The notes under the pieces were generated by a model that worked only from the letters and a program-made list of their open reading frames with translations, did no database searches and had not been told where the DNA came from. The translations under genes were made by a program, and so were the position numbers. Positions 8,623-16,010 of a stretch of DNA of 64,000 bases are shown piece after piece (within the stretch, counting starts at the first letter, position 1; every line of letters starts with the position of its first letter). Source of the DNA: Gemmatimonadota bacterium (lineage in GTDB: Bacteria; Gemmatimonadota; Gemmatimonadetes; Longimicrobiales; Gaopeijiaceae); NCBI GenBank assembly GCA_022571515.1, contig JACZXQ010000003.1, forward strand, positions 87,001 to 151,000, read 5' to 3'.

Positions 8623-8672
8623 GGCCGAGCGAGAACTCGCGCAGCGATCCGCAGCTCATTCCTGCCGGAGAC
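8623..8672 (+). repeat. Dispersed repeat, copy B
   Basis: Matches copy A from GCCGAGCGAG through CGCAGCGATCCGCAGCTC to ATTCCTGCCGGAGAC. The final 15 bases match the tRNA-Arg 3' end at 14 positions, better than copy A does. It starts 14 bases after the preceding stop. Confidence 0.75.
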
Positions 8673-8753
8673 GCTACATGACACTAAACGGCGCGAGATG
8701 GCTCGTGTCCGACGGCCCGGGTGAGGGAGGGGAAAGTCACGGCGTCCGTTGAA

Positions 8754-9992
8754 TCACACCAAGACCTTCGGCAGCCCGGGATTCAGGTGCATCAGCACGT
8801 CGTAGACTGACGTGCCCGTGGCGGCTGCCAGGGCGTTCGGGTGGATCGCCGGGTCATCCGGTCCCACCAGGGTCGCCACATCGCCGATGTCGAGCGTCCG
8901 ATCACGCCCCACTTCGATGATGGTGTGGCTGGCGCTGACCGCGCCGATGACGGGGTACAGACGGTCGCCGATCAAGACCTGGGCGCCGTTCACGGCCTTC
9001 CGCGTATAACCGTCGGCGTGGCCCACCGGAATCGTGGCGATCCAGGTGGGCTCCGATGCCTCGTAATTGCGTCCGTAGCTGACGGTGTCCCCAGCACTGA
9101 GCCGCTCCACCCGCACGACCCGGGCCCGGAGCCGGACGGCCGGCACGAGCTCCGCCATGGCGCGCTCGGCTTCCCAGTCGCTGGGATAGGCGCCGAAGAG
9201 AGCGATCCCCGGCCGGACCATGTCGAGGTGCGCCTCGGGCAGGTGGAAGACCCCATTGGACGAGGCCGCGTGGAGCGCCCCCAGAGCCCCGCCCCGCCTC
9301 CGGGCCTCGGCTGCCAGCTCCGTGAAGCGCCTGAGCTGCTCCCGGTCGAACTCCGGCTCCTCGGTGAAGCCCATGAACATGCCGTCGATCCGGACGGGGA
9401 GGGCGGCGGCGGCCTCCAGCACCGGTAGCGCCCGGTGGTAGGGGATGCCCATCCGGCTCATGCCGGTGTCCAGATAGACGTGGGCCACTGCGAGCTTTCC
9501 AGCCCGCTCCGCGGCACGGACCGCCCAGCTCGCCGCGTCGTCGGTGCAGAGGCTCAGATGAATGTCCCTGGCGACGAGCTCCGGCCCGTCCTCGTCCGAG
9601 AAGAGCCCCATGAGTAGCACCGGCTTTCGGACACCGGCCTCCCGAAGGGCCAGCGCGGCCGCGGCCTTGACCACTGCGAAGCCCGCGATGGACTCCAGGG
9701 GCTCCAGGACGTGCGCCACCTGCGTGAGGCCCAGCCCGTAGGCGTTGTTCTTGATCACCGCCAGAATGGGGCGTCCACCCGCCAGGCGCGAGACGATACC
9801 GGCGTTGGTGACGAGGGCGCTCGCATCGATCTCGAGCCAAGGATCGAAGCGGTCGGAGGGCGGGCCTTCGCCGAGCCCTCCCCTTGACGGATCAGGGGTC
9901 GGGTCTGCGGTCTCCCTGGCGGCCAGGGCGCCAGGGCCGGCCAGAGAGGCGGCCGCGACCCCCGCTACGAATGATCGGCGTGAAAGGGTCAT
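8754..9992 (-). CDS. alr: Alanine racemase family protein with Tat signal (exported)
   Basis: A PLP-dependent racemase of the alanine racemase fold: N-terminal TIM barrel with the cofactor lysine in AVIKNNAYGLG, the PLP contact region YLDTGMSRMGI, MVRPGIALFG, and the C-terminal catalytic tyrosine in VSYGRNYEA. The start ATG at 9992 (GAGGA just before) gives MTLSRRSFVAGVAAASLAG, a twin-arginine signal, so a folded PLP enzyme is predicted to be exported. Most alanine racemases are cytoplasmic and supply D-Ala for peptidoglycan; an exported one would act on extracellular or periplasmic amino acids, like the broad-spectrum racemases of Vibrio. Substrate range is not predictable. It stands alone, with repeat copies on both sides. 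Confidence 0.88.
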   Translation of the reverse strand: MTLSRRSFVAGVAAASLAGPGALAARETADPTPDPSRGGLGEGPPSDRFDPWLEIDASALVTNAGIVSRLAGGRPILAVIKNNAYGLGLTQVAHVLEPLESIAGFAVVKAAAALALREAGVRKPVLLMGLFSDEDGPELVARDIHLSLCTDDAASWAVRAAERAGKLAVAHVYLDTGMSRMGIPYHRALPVLEAAAALPVRIDGMFMGFTEEPEFDREQLRRFTELAAEARRRGGALGALHAASSNGVFHLPEAHLDMVRPGIALFGAYPSDWEAERAMAELVPAVRLRARVVRVERLSAGDTVSYGRNYEASEPTWIATIPVGHADGYTRKAVNGAQVLIGDRLYPVIGAVSASHTIIEVGRDRTLDIGDVATLVGPDDPAIHPNALAAATGTSVYDVLMHLNPGLPKVLV

Positions 9993-10087
9993 GAGATCCT
10001 CGTCGAGCGAAAGGGAACTCCTGCTCAACCTGCCGGGAGGACCGCCCCGGGACAAGTAGCTCGCTTCTTGAAGCGCATCGCCCCATG

Positions 10088-10155
10088 CCCCACCTCCCGA
10101 CCGCCGAGCCGAGCGAAGAATCGCGCAGCGATCTGCAGCTCATTCCTGACGGGGA
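10088..10155 (+). repeat. Dispersed repeat, copy C
   Basis: CCCACC, then ACCGCCGAGCCGAGCGAAG, the hairpin ATCGC-GCA-GCGAT, and CAGCTCATTCCTGACGGGGA. It aligns with copy A over its whole length with scattered substitutions, and lies upstream of the racemase gene in the opposite orientation to it. Confidence 0.75.
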
Positions 10156-10292
10156 TGCTCGGGGAAGGGAAGGGCCTGCTTGGAGTTTGCGGTCTGAGTG
10201 GGGCCTAACAGCACGCGGCCACTTGAGGTCCCTCACCACCGTTCTCGGCCCATCCTTCCTTCCTCGGAGTCACGTACTTCTTCGGCCCCATC

Positions 10293-10604
10293 ATGGCCAA
10301 CGATGCGCCCGCCGGGGCCATGATGCCGGGATGGCTGTCCCTGGCGATCCTGTCCGTTCTCCTCGTCCTCTTCTTCGACTGGGTGAATGTCTCCGTGGGC
10401 AACCCGGTTCGCTCGGGATTGATCGTTGCCATCGGACAGATCCTCCTGGTCGACGTCTACTACGTGTTGAACGGCACGCGTGGGATCGCCGCAGCTGGAG
10501 CGAGTGCGGTTCTCTTGATAGTGGGTTGGGTGGCGGTGGGAATGGTCTGTGGATCAACCTCACCGATTCACGCTAGGCTGGGTTTCGGAACAGGACGGGT
10601 CTAA
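10293..10604 (+). CDS. Small membrane protein, unknown (103 aa)
   Basis: Three hydrophobic segments are clear: LSLAILSVLLVLFFDWV, GLIVAIGQILLVDVYYVL and ASAVLLIVGWVAVGMV. The ATG at 10293 lacks a ribosome-binding site, and the frame is open upstream with similarly hydrophobic codons (FLGVTYFFGPI), so it may be a truncated remnant of a longer protein. It ends overlapping the stop of the convergent pcm gene by 4 bases. No family recognised. Confidence 0.45.
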   Translation: MANDAPAGAMMPGWLSLAILSVLLVLFFDWVNVSVGNPVRSGLIVAIGQILLVDVYYVLNGTRGIAAAGASAVLLIVGWVAVGMVCGSTSPIHARLGFGTGRV

Positions 10605-11344
10605 TCCTGCTCGTTCCGGCGCAACGGAACGAACCGGACCGGAATGATGTCACGTATCTCGACCTCACCTCCGGGCAGCTTCTCAACCACCTTCAAGATC
10701 TGCACCGAGAACGAATCACCCACGGGGATGATCATGCGAGCGCCAGGCTTCAACTGTTCGACCAGTGGCTCGGGGATGTGCTCGGCCCCCGCCGTGACAA
10801 GGATTCCGTCGAACGGGCTTTGTTCAGGCCATCCGAGGTACCCGTCACCGGCACGGACAAGCACGTTCGAAACTCCAAGTCGCTCGAGTCGCTCGGCCGC
10901 CGAGCGCGCCAGCTCCGGAATGATCTCAATACTGTAGACCTCCGAGACCAATTCAGCCGCAACGGCTGCCTGGTATCCGGAACCCGTTCCGATCTCCAGT
11001 AAGCGGTCGCCCGGTTCTGGCTGGACGAGTTCGGTCATCAGGGCGACGATGTAGGGCTGTGAGATCGTCTGATCGAGCCCGATCGGAAGGGGTCTATCAC
11101 TGTAGGCGCCGGCTCGATACTCCGCAGGAACGTACTCGTGGCGCGGGACCCGCCGCATCGCCTCGAGAACCCGGGGGTCAGTGACTCCGCGCGCTTCGAT
11201 CTGTTCCTCTACCATCTTGCGCCGTTCGCGCTGGAAGTCGATTTGCTGGCGTGACGGGGTGGACGCACTGGCCTGATCCGGCGGCGGCGGACCACACGAC
11301 GCACTCAGAGCAACTGCGACGGCAAGAAGCAGTTTCCTCCCCAC
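10601..11344 (-). CDS. pcm: Protein-L-isoaspartate O-methyltransferase, lipoprotein form
   Basis: The methyltransferase is complete: MVEEQIEARGVTDPRVLEAM, VPRHEYVP, the substrate loop GLDQTISQPYIVALM, the SAM motif LLEIGTGSGYQAA and ILVTAGAEHIPEPL. It methylates isoaspartyl residues of aged proteins. The GTG at 11344 gives VGRKLLLAVAVALSASC, a lipoprotein signal with lipobox LSAS-C, so it should be anchored in the envelope rather than cytoplasmic. The frame continues upstream without a stop into a protein-kinase head (next feature), so a longer chimeric product starting at 11467 is possible. How SAM would reach an exported enzyme is unclear. Confidence 0.85.
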   Translation of the reverse strand: MGRKLLLAVAVALSASCGPPPPDQASASTPSRQQIDFQRERRKMVEEQIEARGVTDPRVLEAMRRVPRHEYVPAEYRAGAYSDRPLPIGLDQTISQPYIVALMTELVQPEPGDRLLEIGTGSGYQAAVAAELVSEVYSIEIIPELARSAAERLERLGVSNVLVRAGDGYLGWPEQSPFDGILVTAGAEHIPEPLVEQLKPGARMIIPVGDSFSVQILKVVEKLPGGEVEIRDIIPVRFVPLRRNEQD

Positions 11345-11467
11345 CTTGCGCTCGTGCCTCCGGTCGGCGGCGGCGCAAACCGTGGCCATCCCGCCCTTGC
11401 CCAGCTCACGCCCGATGCGGTAGCGGCCCTCCAGGGCTGCGTTCAGGCGGGTGATGGGGTCGGGCAT
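11345..11467 (-). pseudogene. N-terminal remnant of a Pkn-type serine/threonine kinase, in frame with pcm
   Basis: About 41 codons from an ATG at 11467 encode MPDPITRLNAALEGRYRI then GRELGKGGMATV and RRHERKV. This is the usual opening of a bacterial Hanks-type kinase, with the glycine-rich loop GxGGMA. The sequence jumps into the Pcm lipoprotein signal exactly where the ATP-binding lysine should appear (RKVGRK instead of RKVALKVL). The rest of the kinase is gone. This looks like an in-frame deletion that fused a kinase head to pcm. Confidence 0.65.
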
Positions 11468-11607
11468 GGTCACAAGATGCTCCCAACTTGCCACGGGCCA
11501 CAAGCCTTATTCGCTCCTCAACCCCCTCCGACGGCGTTTGCATGGTTTCGGCACGACCGTCATCTTCTAATCACCCCCCCTGGCTGATCTTAACCCAGGA
11601 GGTTGAC

Positions 11608-12954
11608 ATGGCCGACCGTCCCGAAGTCGTAAACTTCGAAGTCGTTGTTCGCTCCGATGGCCCATCAGTGTTCGCCGAGGACACGTTCGTAGGCTTGGAA
11701 AACCTGTCCGACTTCCGACCCTCACCAGGCACAAGCATCGAAGCGGCTCGCAAACTCCGCGGGAACGGAATCACCGTACATGAAATCGGGGCGTTCAGCA
11801 TCTCTGCCTCGTGTCCAACTGAGAAATTCGAGGAGTTCTTCGGCACTCACGTATCCGAGTATCGTCTCCCGTCCGAGGCGCACGCTCCCGAAGACTACGT
11901 TCTTCACGCGCCTGGCAAAGACGACCCTTGGAAGCTGCCTGAGGCGGATGGCCTGGATAGTCTGATCGATCGCGCCTACATACAGCATCCGCCGATCCTG
12001 TTCCAGGAGCGGATAATCCCGCCCTTCTGGAATGACAAGTTCCGACTCCGTGTACCGGTGGACGTCGCTCAACTCATGGGCGCCTCATCCGTGCACCGGC
12101 TGGGCATCACAGGGGCAGGCGTGCGGGTCGCGATGCCTGACACGGGCTTCTATCACCACCCGTATTTTGTTGCTCAGGGTTACAACTTCCTGGCGGTGGC
12201 CGCACCTGACGCACTCGACCACACATCCGATACTCACGGGCACGGTACGGGCGAGTGCGCGAATCTCCTTGCCGTAGCGCCCGGCATCAACTTCGTCGGC
12301 GTGAAGATGAACAACCCCACACTAGCGTTCCGAACTGCCGCGGATCTCAGACCCGACGTGATCACATGCTCGTGGGGGTATTCCGAAGATCGGCCTAACA
12401 CGAGCATGCCGAACCACCTGATCCCCCTTCACCTCGCAGTTCTCGACGCGGTAGGCCGTGGAATCATCGTCTGCTTCTCGGCCGGCAACGGCCACTTCGG
12501 CTTTCCAGGGAGCATGCCGGAAGTGATCAGTGTAGGGGGCGCTACGGTGGATCAGGATCTCAACTACTCGGCAACCGCCTACACCAGCTGCTTCGATTCC
12601 ACTTGGTTCCCGGGCCGTCAGGTCCCGGACATCGCGGGTCTGTGTGGTCAGCCGCCGACAGCCGACTATATCACGCTTCCCGTCCAAGAGAATGCCACTC
12701 TGGAAAAGGAGGATGGGTGGGGGGCATTCTCGGGCACGTCAGCCGCGTCGCCAATGGTCGCGGGTGTCTGCGCGCTTCTCATGGAAGTCGACGCCACGTT
12801 GGGGCCCGCGGAAGTGAAGAACCTGCTCAAGTACACCGCGCGCGATATAGTGGGCGGCCAATGCGCGCACGGACGACAGGCCCAGCCTGGACCTGATGGC
12901 GCTACCGGCTTCGGCCTCGTCGACGCCCATCGCGCCGTCGACGCCGTGATCTAG
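11608..12954 (+). CDS. Subtilisin-like S8 serine peptidase, no signal peptide
   Basis: A 448-residue subtilase with the full triad: Asp in MPDTGFYHHP, His in DTHGHGTGECANLLA, Ser in FSGTSAASPMVAG, plus the oxyanion-region segment VCFSAGNGHFG. AGGAGG lies 6 bases before the ATG at 11608; the frame is open further upstream, but no signal peptide fits any start. Residues ~1-90 (SIEAARKLRGNGITVHEIGAF, EKFEEFFGTHV) resemble an inhibitory prodomain. The next gene, 8 bases on, encodes a free-standing protein that resembles this prodomain. The product is predicted to be cytoplasmic, unusual for a degradative subtilase, and may mature peptides or act as an effector. Confidence 0.87.
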   Translation: MADRPEVVNFEVVVRSDGPSVFAEDTFVGLENLSDFRPSPGTSIEAARKLRGNGITVHEIGAFSISASCPTEKFEEFFGTHVSEYRLPSEAHAPEDYVLHAPGKDDPWKLPEADGLDSLIDRAYIQHPPILFQERIIPPFWNDKFRLRVPVDVAQLMGASSVHRLGITGAGVRVAMPDTGFYHHPYFVAQGYNFLAVAAPDALDHTSDTHGHGTGECANLLAVAPGINFVGVKMNNPTLAFRTAADLRPDVITCSWGYSEDRPNTSMPNHLIPLHLAVLDAVGRGIIVCFSAGNGHFGFPGSMPEVISVGGATVDQDLNYSATAYTSCFDSTWFPGRQVPDIAGLCGQPPTADYITLPVQENATLEKEDGWGAFSGTSAASPMVAGVCALLMEVDATLGPAEVKNLLKYTARDIVGGQCAHGRQAQPGPDGATGFGLVDAHRAVDAVI

Positions 12955-12962
12955 GAGAGACT

Positions 12963-13286
12963 TTGGACATCCAATTCGACGTCCTCTTGAAACGGAGCCC
13001 GGCGGGCGAGGCAACGGGCACAGAGCGCGCTCGCCGGGTCGTTGTTCCTGCCGCAGCCCTCGAGAGCTGTCGACGATGGTTGACCGCCCACGGGATCGAG
13101 TGCCACAGCTATGGATTCGGATTTGCGTGCCGCGCACCGGACGATGTGTTCGGGGAGATTTTCCGAGTGGAGAATCTCCCCGCCCTAAACGCCGAAGCCA
13201 TCGATGAGGCCATCGTAGTCCCAGAACGGATCACCGACTTGGTGGAGTCCGTTACCCTGACTAGAAATCCCGAGCTCTTCGGTTAA
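12963..13286 (+). CDS. Free-standing prodomain-like protein, partner of the S8 peptidase
   Basis: A 107-residue protein with a TTG start supported by AGGAGAG 5 bases before. The stretch ALESCRRWLTAHGIECHSYG, followed by FGFACRAPDDVFGEIFRVE, lines up with IEAARKLRGNGITVHEIGAF and SISASCPTEKFEEFFGTHV at the N-terminus of the upstream subtilase. Both share the GI-x-x-H core, the A-x-x-P and the F-x-E/F-F positions. It is therefore probably an I9-like inhibitor or chaperone made separately. It is 8 bases behind the peptidase stop and surely cotranscribed. The homology is read by eye. Confidence 0.65.
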   Translation: MDIQFDVLLKRSPAGEATGTERARRVVVPAAALESCRRWLTAHGIECHSYGFGFACRAPDDVFGEIFRVENLPALNAEAIDEAIVVPERITDLVESVTLTRNPELFG

Positions 13287-13583
13287 TCAGGATACTGCGG
13301 GTGGGTATTGGCAACTTGATGTGGCCGGGGTAAAGCTGAGGTAGGCGATCGGTCGGATTTGCTCAAGCAGCGATAGCCACACCCCTTTCTTTGAACGACC
13401 GGGCGCGTAACAGGTGGTTGGGATTCGTTTTCATCACCCGAGTCTGCAGGGGCCGGCTCAAGTTGACAATACCTCGCGGACCGTCAAAGAATCCCTTGGC
13501 GCAGCACCCCCTTGATGCGGTACTCTACGTAACGTCAGTCGTCCTGGGGAAGCACAGCCGAGGGCCCCTCGCACGGTGTCTCG
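13287..13583. other. Intergenic region, nothing recognised
   Basis: There is a TTGACA at 13463-13468, but no acceptable -10 follows at 16-18 bases. No repeat copy, hairpin or small gene is visible. Confidence 0.5.
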
Positions 13584-15905
13584 ATGACCCCGAACCACAG
13601 TGCGCACAGCGATATGGAGAAAACGCCGCTCGCCGAGCGAATCACCGATGTCTACTGGCTCCGCGTCCGAGACACTGGTCTCGGTCAGGAACAGGCCACG
13701 ACCATGCGTGCCGAGCTCGAGAGTAGGGTCGCCGAGTGCCTGAATCACTTCCAGGGCACAGCTCCTGAGGAAGTGGCCCAATTGGAACGGACGCTCGAGC
13801 GCTACGACCGCCTCAGAGAGGCAGCCGGGATCAATCGCAGGCTGCTGGAGGAGCCTTCCAGGCTCCTCCCCGGAGTCTTGGGACACGTGCAGGCGGTGGC
13901 CGAGGCGGCGCTTGGCGCCATTCCGGCATTTTTCGGATTCCTCACGAACTTCATCCCGTACTTCGTGACACGAGCCATGGTGCGACGAGCCTCGACGCCC
14001 GAGGACGGACGAGCCGGACTCACCGCCAGCCAGCTCCTCGTGGGAGCGCTGACGTTCGCGTCGTTCTACGGCGGCCTCGTGGGGTTGGTAGCCTGGCAAT
14101 TCTCCGATCAAGCGACCGTGCTTCTCGCGGTCCTCCTGATCCCGACGGGACTGTTCGCGCGCGGCTACGTCAGGCGCATGCGCACCATCGTCGCCCACCT
14201 CGGAGACCGCACGGCCTCCTGGTTCAAACTCGAGGCGGTGGCCCGTGTTCGAGAGGCTCAGGACGAGCTCGTCGGAAGTCTGGACGTTCTGCGCAACCGC
14301 TATCGCGAGGAGGTTCTCGGATGGGACCCGCTCCCGGCACACTTCAAGAGGCGAAGCACCAGCGCAGCCTTCGCACGTGTGTCTTTGATCGCCATCCTGA
14401 CGCTGAGTGCGGTGCTGTTCATCAGGGCATACCGGGACCAGCCCGTGCAAGGACTCCCCCTCGGCCCCTCCCCCTGGCAGGCCACGCGTCAGTCCGATCC
14501 CGCCGCAGCGGAGCGGGAGCTCCTGCGAGACGCGCGGGGTGTTCTTCTCGCCGCGCAGCAGCTCGACCGCATGCAAGAAAAGGTGTCCGTCCTGAGGGCG
14601 GACTTCTCGCGGGGAGACCGTGACCTCCTGACCCAAGAGGATCACGACGAGATTCGCGCCCTATTGCTCGCCTATCTGGACCTGCGCTCGGCGCTGCTGA
14701 AGACCGTGTGGCTCTATCGCGGCGAGAACACGCAAGCCCCGGTCTCGGCGGACGATCCGCTCGAGGCGCGTGCCTTCCTGACGGCCTACACCGCCGCCGT
14801 GCTCCTGGTCGAGAAGGCCTGGTCGATCTACGAGACCTTCCGCGATGATCCCACCACCAGAGACCAGTTGGACAGGGGAGATCTAGCATGGGGCATTCCG
14901 CCCGGCACGTTCAGCGGCATCGAGCGCAGTCTCACGAATCAGCCGGTCATGGCGGAGCTTCAGGTGGCGCTGCGCCGCGTCGATTCCGACCGGGCAGCGG
15001 GCAGGCTCCCCGAAGAGGCTCCCTGGGGAGACCTGGCGGCCCGGGCCCTGCTCTCACGGCCAGCTTTGGTGAAGACTCTCGACGGGATCGGAAGGCGCAA
15101 GCTCGAGCGCACGTTCCGGGAGATGGTCAGGCAGATCCGTGATCCAGCCGCCGAGATCACGCCGGTCGTCTCGATGGCGGTCAGTCGGTTCCGCTTCAAG
15201 GAGCGCCCGCCTCACCGGGGACTCATCAGCCCACGGCAACTCGAGGACCTCAGGGCGGAGCTGAAGCCAGGCGACATCCTCATCGAGCGCCGGAACTGGT
15301 ACATCAGCAACACGCTGTTGCCGGGCTTCTGGCCGCACGCGGCCCTCTATCTCGGGTCGTACGAAGAGCTGTCGAAACTCGGCGTGGCGGCGGATCCCCG
15401 AGCTGCTCCACACATGTCGGATTTTCAAGGGCAGGACGAGCTGGGAAACGACTTCGCGGTCCTGGAGGCGATCGGCGAGGGCGTCGTCTTCACCAGCTTC
15501 GAGCATTCGGTGGGCGAGGCGGACGCCGTCGCCGTGTTGCGTCCGATCCTGTCGGAGGATGACCTGAGGGAGGCTCTCAGCCGGGCGCTCAGCCACCGAG
15601 GCAAGGAGTACGACTTCGACTTCGATTTCGAGACGACCGACAGGCTCGTCTGCACGGAGCTCATCTTCCGCGCGTACGACGGCATTCTGGAGATCCCCGA
15701 GATGCGCCGCATCATGGGCAAGCCACGGATCGCGGCGAACGACTACGTGAGGATGTGGGCTGACGGTCGCGAGTCGGGCACGCCGCAACTCGAGCTCGTT
15801 CGCTTCCTCGACTTCGACGAACCGAACGGTGTCTCCGTCGAGGCGGACGCCGAAGCGCTCGTCGAGACGCTCGTCCGCTCACGGTTCACGTTCTTGAACT
15901 ACTGA
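13584..15905 (+). CDS. YiiX/C92-type permuted NlpC/P60 peptidase-amidase with N-terminal membrane domain
   Basis: The C-terminal ~220 residues fit the permuted papain-like YiiX family: LKPGDILIERRN, the catalytic His in LLPGFWPHAALYLG, the strand FAVLEAIGEGVVFTSF, and the nucleophile Cys in TTDRLVCTELIFRAYD. The N-terminal part has two hydrophobic blocks (GAIPAFFGFLTNFIPYFVTR and LVGALTFASFYGGLVGLVAW...LLAVLLIPTGLFARG) whose order and NFIPY/LLVG wording recall the C-terminal segment of large PlsB-like acyltransferases. A third segment, LIAILTLSAVLFIRA, is near residue 265. Family members cleave amide bonds of lipids or peptidoglycan; membrane anchoring fits a lipid-linked substrate. The start could also be the ATG at 13614; neither has a ribosome-binding site. 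Confidence 0.75.
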   Translation: MTPNHSAHSDMEKTPLAERITDVYWLRVRDTGLGQEQATTMRAELESRVAECLNHFQGTAPEEVAQLERTLERYDRLREAAGINRRLLEEPSRLLPGVLGHVQAVAEAALGAIPAFFGFLTNFIPYFVTRAMVRRASTPEDGRAGLTASQLLVGALTFASFYGGLVGLVAWQFSDQATVLLAVLLIPTGLFARGYVRRMRTIVAHLGDRTASWFKLEAVARVREAQDELVGSLDVLRNRYREEVLGWDPLPAHFKRRSTSAAFARVSLIAILTLSAVLFIRAYRDQPVQGLPLGPSPWQATRQSDPAAAERELLRDARGVLLAAQQLDRMQEKVSVLRADFSRGDRDLLTQEDHDEIRALLLAYLDLRSALLKTVWLYRGENTQAPVSADDPLEARAFLTAYTAAVLLVEKAWSIYETFRDDPTTRDQLDRGDLAWGIPPGTFSGIERSLTNQPVMAELQVALRRVDSDRAAGRLPEEAPWGDLAARALLSRPALVKTLDGIGRRKLERTFREMVRQIRDPAAEITPVVSMAVSRFRFKERPPHRGLISPRQLEDLRAELKPGDILIERRNWYISNTLLPGFWPHAALYLGSYEELSKLGVAADPRAAPHMSDFQGQDELGNDFAVLEAIGEGVVFTSFEHSVGEADAVAVLRPILSEDDLREALSRALSHRGKEYDFDFDFETTDRLVCTELIFRAYDGILEIPEMRRIMGKPRIAANDYVRMWADGRESGTPQLELVRFLDFDEPNGVSVEADAEALVETLVRSRFTFLNY

Positions 15906-15913
15906 GATCATCA

Positions 15914-15952
15914 CCCCCACCCACCGCCGAGACGAGCGAGGAAGCGCGGCCC
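15914..15952 (+). repeat. Dispersed repeat, truncated copy D
   Basis: CCCACCCACCGCCGAGACG and AGCGAGGAAGCGCGG match the left half of copy A. The tRNA-like right end is missing. It lies between two genes, 9 bases after a stop. Confidence 0.6.
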
Positions 15953-16010
15953 ACGGAAGCGCCAACAGCGCTCGGTGGACACCCCGGCTTTCGATCGAAT
16001 ACCTTGCCAG

